Source: Desulfonatronovibrio sp. (GTDB lineage Bacteria; Desulfobacterota; Desulfovibrionia; Desulfovibrionales; Desulfonatronovibrionaceae). From it: DNA of 37,808 bases. Position numbers and translations under genes: made by a program. The notes under the pieces are model-generated. The model saw only the letters and a program-made list of their open reading frames with translations. It did no database searches and was not told the DNA's origin. The stretch is taken from positions 1-37,808 of the forward strand of contig PWNK01000086.1 in the NCBI GenBank assembly GCA_003557865.1, read 5' to 3'. Positions 1 through 13,179 of the stretch are shown in pieces (within the stretch, counting starts at the first letter, position 1; every line of letters begins with the position of its first letter).

Positions 1-1647
1 CCACCCATGGTGCCTGAGCCAGTAGTCAACAGCCTCAGGATCTTCTTCCAGATGCTCAGGCATCAGCCCTACAACCTGGGAAGTTCCGGTTTTTCCTCCA
101 ACCGTTATGTCTTTTGTTTGCAGCCTTCTGGCTGTACCCCGTTGCCCCTCCACGGTCTCCACCATAGCCTGGAACACAAAGCTTCTTGCGGCCTCACTCC
201 AGGGCAAAGGCTGTGGATCAACCCTTTCTTCATCAAGAAGAAGGGCCGGCTTGTATAAAATCCCCCCGTTGGCTACCGCTGCGACAAATCTGGCCATCTG
301 CAGCGGGGTGACCAGGGTGAATCCCTGGCCGATGGACAGGTTATAATTGTCCCCTCGCCTCCAGCCATCATTGAATCTTTGTCTTTTCCATTCCCTGGTG
401 GGAATAAGGCCTGATCTCTCGTGGGGGAGATCAATGCCTGTGGGCCTGCCGAACCCGCTTCCAACGGCAAACTCGCTGATTTTGTCAACACCAAGCCTGT
501 CACCGAGCTGGTAATAATAAACATCACAGGATTCAACCAGGGATTTTTCCATGTCTACCCATCCATGTCCCTTCCAGCACCTGAATACCCTGTTCCCCAG
601 CCGGAGAGAACCAGAACAATACACCCTGTCCCGGGTCCTGACCTCAGGTTCCATATGGCCCAGGCCGGCCATAATCAACTTAAAGACCGATCCAGGCGGA
701 TAAGCGCTCTGAATGCTCCTGTTCTGCAAAGGATGATGGGGATTGTTTAACAGCTCCTGCCAGTCGGCACGGGATATCCCGAAGACAAACTTGTTGTTGT
801 CATACCCGGGCGAGCTGATCAGGGCCAGTACTTGACCTGTATGAGCATCAAGAACAATTAATGATCCCGATTGTCCTTCCATTAATTCAAAGGCCCTTTG
901 CTGTATTCCAAGATCAATGCTCAGCCTGATGCTCTTCCCGGGTTCAGGTTCAACAAGCACTTCTTCATGCAAAGTCCTGCCTGATGCGTCAACCTCCAAT
1001 TGCCTCAGACCTCTTTTCCCCCTGAGCACTTTCTCCTTGGTCAACTCCAGTCCCTGCTTGCCCACATTGTCTCCCAGACGAAGCCCTGGATCTCTTTTGA
1101 GTTCTTCCTCATTGGCCCTGGCAACATAACCCAGGACATGGGAAAGTACTTCTCCCTGGAGATATTTTCTTCTGGGCTGAACAACAATTTTCACTCCGGG
1201 CCAGTATGGTGATTCGGTTTCAACTCTTGTCAGCACATCAAAGGAAAGGTTGGAAGCAATAATCTGATTTTCAAATGATCTGACCATATTCCGGCCTCTG
1301 GCAAATTCATCATGGATCTGAGACTGCTCCATCCCGGTCCAGATGCCGATCTGATCAAGAGTTGACTTGATGTCCGGACAGTCTTCCCTGATGATAGCCA
1401 GACTGTATGAAGGCTCGTTAACCGCCAGAAGCTCTCCGTGTCGGTCCAGGAAAAGACCTCTGGGCGCATATATCTGCTGCCGTCTCTGGACATTATCCTG
1501 GGCTTTCTGAGAGAAAAAGTCTCCCTTATATATCTGAAGATACCACAGCCTGACTGAAAAAACACAGAAAAGAGAAACTATCAGAAAAAGCAGGAGATAA
1601 GAACCGAACTTTTCATTGAATATGCTTTCCTCTTTAAACAGGCTCAT
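1..1647 (-). CDS. mrdA: Penicillin-binding protein 2 (elongasome transpeptidase), C-terminus outside window
   Basis: Peptidoglycan D,D-transpeptidase of the rod/elongation complex, acting at the periplasmic face of the inner membrane. The ORF track misses it because the frame runs open off the left edge; I translated it by hand from ATG at 1647. It shows a short cytoplasmic tail, one N-terminal membrane helix (YLLLFLIVSLFCVF), then the pedestal region. The catalytic motifs appear in order: SVFK (SxxK), SCD (SxD as in PBP2) and KTGTS. About 549 codons are present and the usual tail of some 50-80 residues is missing. The start overlaps the mreD stop by 14 bp, which suggests translational coupling. 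The order mreB-mreC-mreD-mrdA is the classic elongasome operon; rodA may lie beyond the window. The motif order makes the identification secure. Confidence 0.93.
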   Translation of the reverse strand, partial: MSLFKEESIFNEKFGSYLLLFLIVSLFCVFSVRLWYLQIYKGDFFSQKAQDNVQRRQQIYAPRGLFLDRHGELLAVNEPSYSLAIIREDCPDIKSTLDQIGIWTGMEQSQIHDEFARGRNMVRSFENQIIASNLSFDVLTRVETESPYWPGVKIVVQPRRKYLQGEVLSHVLGYVARANEEELKRDPGLRLGDNVGKQGLELTKEKVLRGKRGLRQLEVDASGRTLHEEVLVEPEPGKSIRLSIDLGIQQRAFELMEGQSGSLIVLDAHTGQVLALISSPGYDNNKFVFGISRADWQELLNNPHHPLQNRSIQSAYPPGSVFKLIMAGLGHMEPEVRTRDRVYCSGSLRLGNRVFRCWKGHGWVDMEKSLVESCDVYYYQLGDRLGVDKISEFAVGSGFGRPTGIDLPHERSGLIPTREWKRQRFNDGWRRGDNYNLSIGQGFTLVTPLQMARFVAAVANGGILYKPALLLDEERVDPQPLPWSEAARSFVFQAMVETVEGQRGTARRLQTKDITVGGKTGTSQVVGLMPEHLEEDPEAVDYWLRHHGW

Positions 1648-2095
1648 GGATTAAATACTTCTTAAAAAAAATATAAGTCGAGGCCCAGACCCCCAGATAA
1701 ACTCCGGTCTGAACCACAACCCTTTCAATGCTGAATCCCCAGGCCAGGACGAGATCCTGAAGGGAGGCCAGGGCCGCAATGACCCAGGCGTTGAAAATAC
1801 TCAGAAACAAAAAGAGAAATGCGGTAAACAAAACATTGTTGACTTTTAAAAACGCTCCCCCACAGAAAAAAAAAGCAGCAAGCCCCAGGTAGGAGAGAAT
1901 TACTGTCCCAAATGCCAGCCCTCCGGTGCCCTCCTGTATCAGCATCCAGGCCAGGGCAGCCCAGACGGCAGGCTTGTACAGGCCGAACTGAAGCATGACA
2001 ACCAGGCCAGGGGAAAGAAAGTCGGTTGATGGGAAAAAAAACTGGGCCCAGACACCCAGAAAAGTAAATATAATTAGAAATCCTGCCAGCTTCAA
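1634..2095 (-). CDS. mreD: Rod shape-determining membrane protein MreD
   Basis: Small polytopic inner-membrane protein of the elongasome, thought to bridge MreC and the RodA/PBP2 synthase. The 153-residue product is almost entirely hydrophobic, with about five likely membrane spans, and has the usual MreD size. Assignment rests mostly on size, hydrophobicity and position directly after mreC, because MreD is poorly conserved. The start is TTG, immediately after the mreC TAA with no gap; no strong Shine-Dalgarno is visible, so translation probably depends on reinitiation from mreC. The upstream ATG in another frame hits a stop at once. The 3' end overlaps mrdA. Confidence 0.85.
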   Translation of the reverse strand: MKLAGFLIIFTFLGVWAQFFFPSTDFLSPGLVVMLQFGLYKPAVWAALAWMLIQEGTGGLAFGTVILSYLGLAAFFFCGGAFLKVNNVLFTAFLFLFLSIFNAWVIAALASLQDLVLAWGFSIERVVVQTGVYLGVWASTYIFFKKYLIHEPV

Positions 2096-4004
<1,909 letters not shown>

Positions 4005-4070
4005 TTATAAAGTTAGAATATGAGTCATGATCAACGAAAAAACATACCAGAATAAAATGCGCCAGGCAAC

Positions 4071-5012
4071 ATGCCTTTGAGACGGTTCTACATGCAGAAT
4101 TACAATACGCTATCAGCTTACTGGAAACAAAAATTCGGAACCAGGGTCTGGAAAATTCCGCTGGATGCAGGTCTTGACTGCCCCAACAGGGACGGGACAA
4201 TTTCTGTCAAGGGTTGCATATTCTGCAATGAACTGGGATCCGGAACAGGACTTGACCTTAATTGCTTATCCCTCAAAGATCAATACAATCTGTTCCGGGA
4301 CAAGCTGCTCTCAAGGCATGGCTCCATTAAATTCGCCGCTTATCTTCAGTCTTTTTCCAACACCCATTGTTCCCCAGAAAAACTGGAATCAATTTTAAGC
4401 CAGCTCAAAGACCTCCAAGACCTCAAGGTGTTGTGCGTAGGCACCCGGCCGGACTGCCTGGATGAAGAAAAAGTGCGCATCCTGGCTACTTTTCCCTGTG
4501 ATGAAATCTGGCTGGACCTCGGACTGCAGAGTTCCTGTGATGAAACACTGACCCTGATCAACAGGGGTCATCTTGCCCAGGACTTTTCCAGATCATGCGC
4601 TCTGGCCGCCTCAAAAAAGATCCTTGTCTGCGCCCATGTTATTGCCGGCCTTCCTGGAGAAACCCGTGTCCATTTTCTGCAGACCATAGACTTTGTCAAC
4701 AATGAGCCAGTCCAGGGCATAAAGTTCCATAATCTTTATATATGCAAGAACACAACCCTGGCCAGGTGGTGGCAGTCAGGACGGTATCTGCCTCAGGATA
4801 TTAATGACTACGCCCTTTGGACAGCCTCTGCCATCTCCCGCCTGCGCCCTGATATTATCATCCACAGGCTCACCGGAGACCCGGCCCCAGGGGAACTACT
4901 GGCCCCGCGGTGGGCATCCGGGAAAAACAGTATCCTTAATTCAATTCAAAGAGTCATGACTGAAAAAAATCTCTGGCAGGGCAAGCAATGGATAAATCCA
5001 TCAAGGTTGTAA
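4071..5012 (+). CDS. Radical SAM protein, TIGR01212/YhcC family
   Basis: Radical S-adenosylmethionine protein of the YhcC/TIGR01212 family; its substrate is not established. The 313-residue product has the family signature WKIPLDAGLDCPNRDG followed by CIFC, which gives the 4Fe-4S cysteines in the wider spacing C-x11-C-x2-C instead of the classic CxxxCxxC. Later family blocks include VGTRPDCLDEEKV and EIWLDLGLQSS. The ATG at 4071 has only a weak ribosome site; ATG at 4092 (MQNYNT) is an alternative that better fits the usual N-terminus. The 3' end overlaps truA by 25 bp, so the two are likely cotranscribed, which may hint at a tRNA-related role, but that is only inference. Confidence 0.88.
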   Translation: MPLRRFYMQNYNTLSAYWKQKFGTRVWKIPLDAGLDCPNRDGTISVKGCIFCNELGSGTGLDLNCLSLKDQYNLFRDKLLSRHGSIKFAAYLQSFSNTHCSPEKLESILSQLKDLQDLKVLCVGTRPDCLDEEKVRILATFPCDEIWLDLGLQSSCDETLTLINRGHLAQDFSRSCALAASKKILVCAHVIAGLPGETRVHFLQTIDFVNNEPVQGIKFHNLYICKNTTLARWWQSGRYLPQDINDYALWTASAISRLRPDIIIHRLTGDPAPGELLAPRWASGKNSILNSIQRVMTEKNLWQGKQWINPSRL

Positions 5013-5788
5013 AATCAGCTCAGCCCGTGGTGCGGGTCAAACTGACCCTGGCTTATGATGGAAGTGGTTTTCACGGGTGGCAGCTTCAGCCGGACGCACC
5101 TACAGTCCAGGGCTGTATTGAAAAAGCCCTGGAAAGAATCTGCTCCAGGCCGGTCCGGATCCACGGATCAGGCAGGACTGATGCCGGAGTTCACGCCCTT
5201 GGTCAGGTTGCCCACTTTGATCAGCCTGAAAACAAGGCCTCGGTACCCTGGCAGAAAGCCCTGAACGCCATCCTGCCTGACTCCATCAGAGTTACCCGCT
5301 CTCTAATTCTTGGTCCTGATTTTCATGCCCGATTCAGCGCAGTCTCCAAGACATACTGTTATAACCTGTGGCTGGAACCTGACTATGTTTTTCCCCAAAG
5401 GAGGAATTTTGTCTGGAAAACAGGCCCTCTTGATCTTGAATCCATGAAAAAAGGTTCGGACTTGCTTGTCGGAAAACACGATTTCAGGGCTTTTATGAAT
5501 TCAGGCACCGAGGTCAGAAGCACACAACGCAAAGTTACCGGCATATCCTTTATTCAAGGCCTCTATCCCCAGGAGCTTGCTGTCAGAATAACCGCTGACG
5601 GCTTTCTGAAGCAGATGGCCAGGAACATCATTGGCGCTCTTGTGTCCGTCGGCCGTCAAAAGAATCACTGGACCAAGCTTAGCAGGTTCCTGTCGGATAA
5701 AACAAGACCGCTGACACCGGCCACTGCACCGGCCAGGGGGTTATGCCTGGAAAAAGTGGAATATCCTGAAAAGTACCGGGCGCATTGA
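4988..5788 (+). CDS. truA: tRNA pseudouridine(38-40) synthase TruA
   Basis: Isomerises uridine to pseudouridine at positions 38-40 in the anticodon stem of many tRNAs; cytoplasmic. The 266-residue protein begins its conserved part with VKLTLAYDGSGFHGWQ, and the catalytic aspartate is D65 in GSGRTDAGVHA. Further family blocks include ARFSAVSKTYCYN and FLKQMARNIIGALVSVG. Length is typical. It overlaps the upstream radical SAM gene by 25 bp, and its TGA overlaps a possible TTG start of clpS, so it is probably in the same operon. Confidence 0.96.
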   Translation: MDKSIKVVKSAQPVVRVKLTLAYDGSGFHGWQLQPDAPTVQGCIEKALERICSRPVRIHGSGRTDAGVHALGQVAHFDQPENKASVPWQKALNAILPDSIRVTRSLILGPDFHARFSAVSKTYCYNLWLEPDYVFPQRRNFVWKTGPLDLESMKKGSDLLVGKHDFRAFMNSGTEVRSTQRKVTGISFIQGLYPQELAVRITADGFLKQMARNIIGALVSVGRQKNHWTKLSRFLSDKTRPLTPATAPARGLCLEKVEYPEKYRAH

Positions 5789-5820
5789 CTTTTTCTCAAA
5801 AATTATTAGCCTTAGAAACC

Positions 5821-6135
5821 ATGACCAAAGAACTGACTCAATCTCATGTATCAGCGCAATCCTTTGCTGATGATGAGCTTAAAGAGCCGCGAAGATTCAA
5901 GGTGTTGCTGCATAACGATGATTACACCACCATGGATTTCGTTATCCATGTCCTGAAAAAAGTGTTCAACAAAACAGAAGGCGAAGCCATGCAGATCATG
6001 ATGAACGTGCATAAAAACGGGACAGGAGTGTGCGGCGTTTATACGGCCGAAGTTGCAGAAACAAAAGTTATCACGGTCAAAAATTTGGCCAGAAAAGAGG
6101 GATACCCCCTGAAATGCACAATGGAAGAGGTATAG
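5821..6135 (+). CDS. clpS: ATP-dependent Clp protease adaptor ClpS
   Basis: Adaptor that binds N-terminal destabilising residues (N-degrons) and hands substrates to ClpA. The core RRFKVLLHNDDYTTMDFVI is the diagnostic ClpS block; its Asn-Asp-Asp sits in the pocket that reads the N-terminal amino group, and the MNVHKNGTGVCGVYTAEVAE region follows. From ATG 5821 the product is 104 residues, the usual size. The ORF track starts at TTG 5785, which overlaps the truA stop as TTGA and adds 12 residues; this coupled start is possible, but neither start has a good ribosome site. It sits directly before clpA (TAG then ATG with no gap). Confidence 0.95.
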   Translation: MTKELTQSHVSAQSFADDELKEPRRFKVLLHNDDYTTMDFVIHVLKKVFNKTEGEAMQIMMNVHKNGTGVCGVYTAEVAETKVITVKNLARKEGYPLKCTMEEV

Positions 6136-8370
6136 ATGTTAAGCAAAGAACTGGAGAGAATAATTGCCCGGGCTATTCGTGAAGTCAAGGTTAGACACCA
6201 TGAATATCTGACCCTGGAACATATACTTTACGCTTATCTTTTGGATGACAAAGGAAAGGATGTGCTCTCAGGATGCGGCGTGGATCTGTTTAAGCTAAAG
6301 AATCAGCTGGAAAGATTTTTTCTGGACCATCTGGAAGTTATTCCTCCTTCCGGAGAAAGGGAAATCGTCCAGACTATCGGAGTGCAGAGAGTGATGCACA
6401 GGGCCCTGGGCCATGTCCAGTCAGCCGGAAAAAATATGATCCAGGCTGGAGACCTTCTAGCGGTCATGTTTGAGGAGGAGGAGGCTTTTGCAGTCTACTA
6501 CCTTCGATCTCAGGGACTGTCACGCCTGGATGTTTTGGAATATATTTCTCATGAAATGGAGTCAGACCTCCCAGGGTCAGCCTGTCCAGGATGCAAGCCT
6601 TCCAAGGATAAGACTGAAAAAAGTTTTCTGACCAGGTATACCGACAATCTGGTGAAAAAAGCACGAAAAGGGTATATTGACCCCCTGGTAGGCCGGGAAC
6701 TGGAGATGCGCAGAGTAATCCAGGTCCTTCTGCGTCGCAGAAAGAATAATCCCATCTTTGTTGGAGATGCCGGGGTTGGCAAGACAGCCATGGCTGAAGG
6801 ACTGGCCCTCCATATAGCAGACAAGAAAGTTCCGGATTCCTTCCTGAAAACAGATATCTACGCCCTGGACATGGGCTCCCTTCTGGCAGGCACAAAATTC
6901 AGGGGAGATTTTGAGGCAAGACTGAAAGGGGTCATTAACGAACTGAAACAAATTAACGGGGCCATCTTATTCATCGACGAAATTCATACTATTGTTGGAG
7001 CAGGTGCCACCAGTGGGGGTTCCATGGACGCTTCCAACATTCTAAAACCTGTCCTGGCTTCAGGGGAAATACGGTGCATTGGCTCCACTACATATGAAGA
7101 GTACAAAAACCATTTTGAAAAGGACAAAGCCCTTTCCAGAAGATTTCAAAAAATAGAACTTCCCGAACCAGGCATTCGGGAAAGCGTTGAAATCCTAAAA
7201 GGACTCAAGCCATACTATGAGGATTTCCACAATGTCAGATATAGACCATCGGCAATTGAGGCTGCGGTAGACCTTTCAGCCAGGTTTATAAACGACCGCT
7301 TCCTGCCTGACAAAGCCATTGACGTCCTGGACGAAGCAGGGGCAGTCTTTGTTCTGGAAGGGGCTCCCAGGGGGAAAAAACAGGTGACCCCGAAGGATAT
7401 TGAGAAGGTTATCGCCTCTATAGCCAGGATCCCAGCCAGGCAGATCTCCTCTTCAGACAAGAGCAAGCTGCTGGACCTGGATAAGGATCTAAAAAAAGTG
7501 ATCTTTGGCCAGGACACTGCCGTGGACACCCTGTCCAGGGCCATCAAGAGATCCAGGGCTGGCCTGCGCGAAGAGAACAAGCCCGTTGGAAACTTTCTCA
7601 TGATTGGCCCCACCGGGGTGGGAAAAACTGAACTGGCCAAGCAGCTTGCCGAGGTTCTCGGGGTCAAGTTCATCCGCTTTGACATGAGTGAGTACATGGA
7701 AAAACATGCGGTGGCCAGGCTGATAGGGGCTCCCCCTGGTTATATAGGCTTTGACCAGGGAGGCCTGCTGACTGAAGCTATCCGCAAGAATCCCTACAGC
7801 GTGCTCCTGCTGGATGAGGTTGAAAAAGCCCATCCGGACATGTTTAATATCCTGCTGCAGATAATGGACTATGCCACCCTCACAGACAATAACGGCAGAA
7901 AAGCTGACTTCAGACATGTGACCATCCTCATGACTTCCAATGCCGGAGCCAGGGAGATGAGCTCCAAAAGCATCGGCTTTGGTCAGGAATCCAGCAAGGA
8001 TACCGCGTCCAAAGGACTGACAGCGGTGGAAAAACTTTTCAGCCCTGAGTTTCGCAACCGCCTGGATGCTGTGGTAAGCTTTGAACCTCTAAGCCCTGCG
8101 GTTATGGAAATGATTGTGGACAAAAACATAAATGAGCTCAACCGTCAGCTAAGGGGGAAAAAGGTTACCCTGACCCTTTCCCGGCCGGCAAAATCATGGC
8201 TGGCGGAAAAAGGGCTCGACCCTTTGTTCGGGGCCAGGCCGCTTTCAAGGGTCATTCAGGAAGAGATTAAGGACCCTTTGGCAGAGAAGCTTCTTTTCGA
8301 AAACATAGATCAAAAGACATGCATAAAGGTTGAGCTGAACAAAAAGAAAAGCCGCCTGCAATTCAAGTGA
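6136..8370 (+). CDS. clpA: ATP-dependent Clp protease ATP-binding subunit ClpA
   Basis: Double-ring AAA+ unfoldase that feeds proteins to ClpP. The 744 residues show an N-domain repeat (about 1-140) where ClpS docks, D1 with Walker A GDAGVGKT near residue 211 and Walker B LFIDEIH, and D2 with Walker A GPTGVGKT near residue 490 and Walker [11 protein letters not shown]. The ClpB middle coiled coil is absent, which separates it from ClpB/ClpC. An IGF tripeptide near residue 612 fits the ClpP-binding loop (IGL in E. coli). It starts right after clpS and ends overlapping aat as GTGA. clpP is not in this window. Confidence 0.97.
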   Translation: MLSKELERIIARAIREVKVRHHEYLTLEHILYAYLLDDKGKDVLSGCGVDLFKLKNQLERFFLDHLEVIPPSGEREIVQTIGVQRVMHRALGHVQSAGKNMIQAGDLLAVMFEEEEAFAVYYLRSQGLSRLDVLEYISHEMESDLPGSACPGCKPSKDKTEKSFLTRYTDNLVKKARKGYIDPLVGRELEMRRVIQVLLRRRKNNPIFVGDAGVGKTAMAEGLALHIADKKVPDSFLKTDIYALDMGSLLAGTKFRGDFEARLKGVINELKQINGAILFIDEIHTIVGAGATSGGSMDASNILKPVLASGEIRCIGSTTYEEYKNHFEKDKALSRRFQKIELPEPGIRESVEILKGLKPYYEDFHNVRYRPSAIEAAVDLSARFINDRFLPDKAIDVLDEAGAVFVLEGAPRGKKQVTPKDIEKVIASIARIPARQISSSDKSKLLDLDKDLKKVIFGQDTAVDTLSRAIKRSRAGLREENKPVGNFLMIGPTGVGKTELAKQLAEVLGVKFIRFDMSEYMEKHAVARLIGAPPGYIGFDQGGLLTEAIRKNPYSVLLLDEVEKAHPDMFNILLQIMDYATLTDNNGRKADFRHVTILMTSNAGAREMSSKSIGFGQESSKDTASKGLTAVEKLFSPEFRNRLDAVVSFEPLSPAVMEMIVDKNINELNRQLRGKKVTLTLSRPAKSWLAEKGLDPLFGARPLSRVIQEEIKDPLAEKLLFENIDQKTCIKVELNKKKSRLQFK

Positions 8371-9107
8371 GCACCTTTTTTCTGACAAGGGAACCGGTTT
8401 TTCCCCATCCAAGCCTGGCTGATCCTGACGGTCTTTTAGCCATTGGCGGGGGTTTAAGCTTGACCAGACTTGTTACAGCCTATTCCAAAGGCATCTTTCC
8501 GTGGTATGGTCCCGGTTCCCCCATTCTGTGGTGGTCTCCTGAACCACGGCTGGTGCTTTATTCCCACCAGTTTCACGTCCCCAGAAGTCTGCGCAGGGTA
8601 ATAAATTCCCAAAGATTCGTAATCACCGCGGACAAAGCCTTTGAAGCAGTCATTGAAAGCTGCTCCCGCGTGCCTAGAGGGGGAAGCAACGGAACCTGGC
8701 TCACCCCGGAAATGATCGATGCCTACACCAGGCTGCACCGGGCCGGACTGGCTCATTCCTTTGAAACTTGGAAAGGATCTCGTCTGGTTGGAGGAATTTA
8801 CGGCGTTGCGCTTGGAAAGGCGTTTTTTGGCGAATCCATGTTTTATCTTATTCCCAATGCCTCTAAAGTAGCCTTGTTTCATCTGATGATATATCTAAAA
8901 TCAAACGATTATCATTTTATGGACTGTCAGCAGACCACAAAGCACATGCTCAGGTTCGGGGCAAGGGAACTTTCAAGAAGAAAATTTCTGGAAGACCTGG
9001 ATGAAGCCATCAGTCAAAAAGGCATTTCCGGAATATGGGAATACCCTGCCTCATCGGAATCATTCCAGGAAGATCAAGCTTCTTCACCGGTCAGGATTGG
9101 AGAATGA
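8367..9107 (+). CDS. aat: Leucyl/phenylalanyl-tRNA--protein transferase
   Basis: Transfers Leu or Phe from aminoacyl-tRNA to the N-terminal Arg or Lys of proteins, creating primary N-degrons that ClpS recognises. The family signature is clear: FPHPSLADPDGLLAIGGGLS, then YSKGIFPWYGPGSPILWWSP and later GGIYGVALGKAFFGESMF. The 246-residue length is normal. The GTG start overlaps the clpA TGA. It completes an enzyme-adaptor-unfoldase set in one operon. The 3' end overlaps the convergent hypothetical gene by 34 bp. Confidence 0.97.
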   Translation: MSTFFLTREPVFPHPSLADPDGLLAIGGGLSLTRLVTAYSKGIFPWYGPGSPILWWSPEPRLVLYSHQFHVPRSLRRVINSQRFVITADKAFEAVIESCSRVPRGGSNGTWLTPEMIDAYTRLHRAGLAHSFETWKGSRLVGGIYGVALGKAFFGESMFYLIPNASKVALFHLMIYLKSNDYHFMDCQQTTKHMLRFGARELSRRKFLEDLDEAISQKGISGIWEYPASSESFQEDQASSPVRIGE

Positions 9108-9559
9108 GCGCTTAAATCGTAAAAGCCGTGTACAGGAAAGGCCAGGGGATAGCGGGGAACTCTTTCAAGCCTGATCCGGCCATAATTGTTGTTCTCCGGC
9201 ATCATGGATAACGGAGTAAGTCCTGCGGGCAATGGAAAAGGCAGCGGAGCGCTGTTGATGACTTTTAACTTCTGGAAGTACCTGGATTTGAGATAATCCA
9301 GAATGGAGTCACGCTCCTCAAGAACAAAAGACTCCAGAATGACCTGTCTGGAATTGATCATTTCGTTTTGAGCTTGTCCGGGCGACTTCTGAATAACCGT
9401 ATCCCAGTTATAGGCATCCTCTTCAGACGGATCCCATTGAGGCCTGTACAGGTGAATCTCAACGTCCTTTCTTCCTTTGAAGGACTTGATCACCATATTG
9501 AGCACAAAGGCTCTGGCCAGAGGCAGGCTGGATTCGGGAGGAATAATGTTGATTTCCAT
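9074..9559 (-). CDS. Hypothetical protein
   Basis: Not recognised. The 161-residue product has no signal peptide, membrane helix or known motif that I can see. It begins with a beta-like stretch (MEINIIPPE), has a mixed-charge middle, and a proline-rich C-terminal half (APLPFPLPAGL). No stop interrupts it. It is convergent with aat (34-bp overlap) and lies downstream of adk on the same strand, so it may be read from the adk promoter unless the stem-loop at 9575-9592 stops transcription. No strong ribosome site precedes the ATG at 9559. It is probably real because it fills the space and overlaps nothing major, but its function is unknown. Confidence 0.65.
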   Translation of the reverse strand: MEINIIPPESSLPLARAFVLNMVIKSFKGRKDVEIHLYRPQWDPSEEDAYNWDTVIQKSPGQAQNEMINSRQVILESFVLEERDSILDYLKSRYFQKLKVINSAPLPFPLPAGLTPLSMMPENNNYGRIRLERVPRYPLAFPVHGFYDLSAHSPILTGEEA

Positions 9560-9574
9560 TATTGCACCATGTAA

Positions 9575-9592
9575 GGGGCGCAGAAGCGCCCC
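9575..9592 (-). terminator. GC-rich stem-loop downstream of adk
   Basis: A perfect 7-bp stem (GGGGCGC / GCGCCCC) with a 4-base loop sits between adk and the hypothetical gene. On the minus strand it is followed only by TTACAT, not a U-run, so it would be a weak intrinsic terminator or an mRNA-end stabiliser. Confidence 0.4.
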
Positions 9593-9665
9593 TGTTATGT
9601 CAGATGGTCATGGTCCACAAAAGGGGATTGACTGGTGAACAACCATAGTCTGCCCGGGACAATAG

Positions 9666-10337
9666 TTATACCAGTTGCTTGAGCAGAGTATCCTTAATTG
9701 AGTCAATGCTTCCCTCGCCATCAAGGTCAATATATTTAAAACCCTCCTTGCCAGCCAGGTCTTTGTAAAAATAGGCAGCAGCAAGGGTGCCTGTTTTATC
9801 ATCATAATAAATATCATGTCTCTTATCAATGGCCGCTTCATCCTGATCATCGGCCCTTGTCTTGAGTTCTCCGCCGCAGACCCGGCACTTGTCTCCGTCA
9901 GGCTTGATGGCGTCAATAAAAATATTATTGGGGTGGTTGGGATCATTGACGCAGAGCCGGCGTCCCATAATCCTGTTTTTGGCCACTTGTCTCGGCAAGA
10001 GAATTTCAACAACATAGTCGATTTTCATTCCGGCTTCATTCAGGGCTTCCCATAATTTTTTTGCCTGAACAATGTTTCTTGGAAAGCCATCCAGCAGCCA
10101 GCCTCCAGAGCCTTTCTCCTTGAGGGTTTCGAGCACCATTGGAATAGTAATCTCATCCGGAACCAGCTCACCCCGGTCTATATACTCCTTGGCTTTTTTC
10201 CCGAGATCGGTTCCCTGGCCGATGTGCTGCCTGAAGATAGCTCCTGACTCAATATGCGCCAGGTTGAACTTCTGTTTGACCAGGGAACCCTGAGTACCCT
10301 TACCGCTTCCATTTGGACCAAAAATTAGACTGTTCAA
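9666..10337 (-). CDS. adk: Adenylate kinase with metal-binding LID
   Basis: Catalyses ATP + AMP = 2 ADP in the cytoplasm. The 223 residues show the P-loop FGPNGSGKGTQ, the AMP-site block DGFPRN near residue 83 and a long-form LID. In the LID the cysteines and histidine fall at C129, H135, C151 and C154 (C-x5-H-x15-C-x2-C). That is the spacing and numbering known for the zinc-, cobalt- or iron-binding adenylate kinase of Desulfovibrio gigas. The start is TTG at 10337 after a strong AAGGAGGT. It has its own promoter and is divergent from pyrG. Confidence 0.95.
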   Translation of the reverse strand: MNSLIFGPNGSGKGTQGSLVKQKFNLAHIESGAIFRQHIGQGTDLGKKAKEYIDRGELVPDEITIPMVLETLKEKGSGGWLLDGFPRNIVQAKKLWEALNEAGMKIDYVVEILLPRQVAKNRIMGRRLCVNDPNHPNNIFIDAIKPDGDKCRVCGGELKTRADDQDEAAIDKRHDIYYDDKTGTLAAAYFYKDLAGKEGFKYIDLDGEGSIDSIKDTLLKQLV

Positions 10338-10367
10338 TTTTAAACCTCCTTGTAAGAAATTTCACAA

Positions 10368-10396
10368 AATCTATCTGCTATAGCAATATCTGTCAA
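10368..10396 (-). promoter_or_regulatory. Sigma-70-type promoter of adk
   Basis: On the minus strand a perfect -35 TTGACA (10396-10391) is followed by a 17-bp spacer and TAGATT (10373-10368, 4 of 6 matches to TATAAT). It lies about 30 bp upstream of the adk TTG and its ribosome site, which is the right place. Confidence 0.65.
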
Positions 10397-12357
<1,961 letters not shown>

Positions 12358-12363
12358 ATTTCC

Positions 12364-13179
12364 ATGCAGGATTTGTTCAGCCAAAGCAGAAACAATCTTT
12401 TTTTCATCCTTGGTCCATGCGTTCTGGAAAGCCTGGATCTAGCCCTGGAAATTGCCCTGGAAATATCCTCCATGGCCCATGACCTGGGAGCCTCTGTAAT
12501 TTTTAAAAGCTCTTTTGATAAGGCCAACCGAACTTCCATCAGCAGCTTTCGCGGACCAGGCATGTCCCGGGGACTGGAATGGCTGGCTGTAATCAGGGAA
12601 AAGACAGGTCTACCGCTGATCACTGACATCCATACACCTGAACAGGCCGGGCCGGCGGCTGAAGTGGCTGACGTGATTCAGATCCCGGCCTTCCTTTGCA
12701 GGCAGACTGATATTCTTCTGGCTGCTGCTTCCACAGGCAGAATTGTCAACGTCAAAAAGGGACAGTTTATGGCCCCCTGGGATATGACTCAGGTGGTTTC
12801 AAAGATTGAGTCCATGGGTCATAACATGATCTGGCTGACAGAAAGAGGAAGCTCTTTCGGTTACAACAACCTGGTGGTTGACTTCAGATCACTTCCTGTC
12901 ATGAAAAAACTGGGGTATCCGGTGATCTTTGACGCCACCCATTCAGTTCAGCTGCCCGGAGGCAAAGGCGAGTCATCAGGGGGGCAGAGAGATTACGTCC
13001 CCTTGCTGGCCAGGGCATCAGTAGCGGCAGGGGCCGACGGTGTCTTCATGGAAGTCCACCCTTCCCCTGATGCGGCACTGTGCGACGGTCCCAATTCCTG
13101 GCCCATGGACAGACTGAGGGGCTTAATCAGCAATCTGCTTAACATCAGAAAATGCGTCCCAGCCCAGACAACCATCTGA
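12364..13179 (+). CDS. kdsA: 3-deoxy-8-phosphooctulonate (Kdo-8-P) synthase, metal-dependent type
   Basis: Condenses phosphoenolpyruvate with arabinose 5-phosphate to Kdo 8-phosphate for the LPS inner core. The 271 residues include [18 protein letters not shown] and the metal ligands of the metal-dependent class: Cys in ILGPCVLES (Asn in the E. coli metal-free enzyme), His in DATHSVQ, Glu in FMEVHPSP and Asp in LCDGPNSWP. It follows pyrG by 6 bp and precedes kdsC after a 368-bp gap. Confidence 0.96.
   Translation: MQDLFSQSRNNLFFILGPCVLESLDLALEIALEISSMAHDLGASVIFKSSFDKANRTSISSFRGPGMSRGLEWLAVIREKTGLPLITDIHTPEQAGPAAEVADVIQIPAFLCRQTDILLAAASTGRIVNVKKGQFMAPWDMTQVVSKIESMGHNMIWLTERGSSFGYNNLVVDFRSLPVMKKLGYPVIFDATHSVQLPGGKGESSGGQRDYVPLLARASVAAGADGVFMEVHPSPDAALCDGPNSWPMDRLRGLISNLLNIRKCVPAQTTI

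Noticed and set aside
7-1565. Several plus-strand ORFs and the 111-aa minus ORF inside mrdA
   Set aside because: They are other-frame readings of the mrdA coding strand; the true frame is open to the window edge and carries all PBP2 motifs.
6464-7917. Minus-strand ORFs of 91-160 aa within clpA
   Set aside because: Antisense shadows of a clear clpA frame with both AAA modules.
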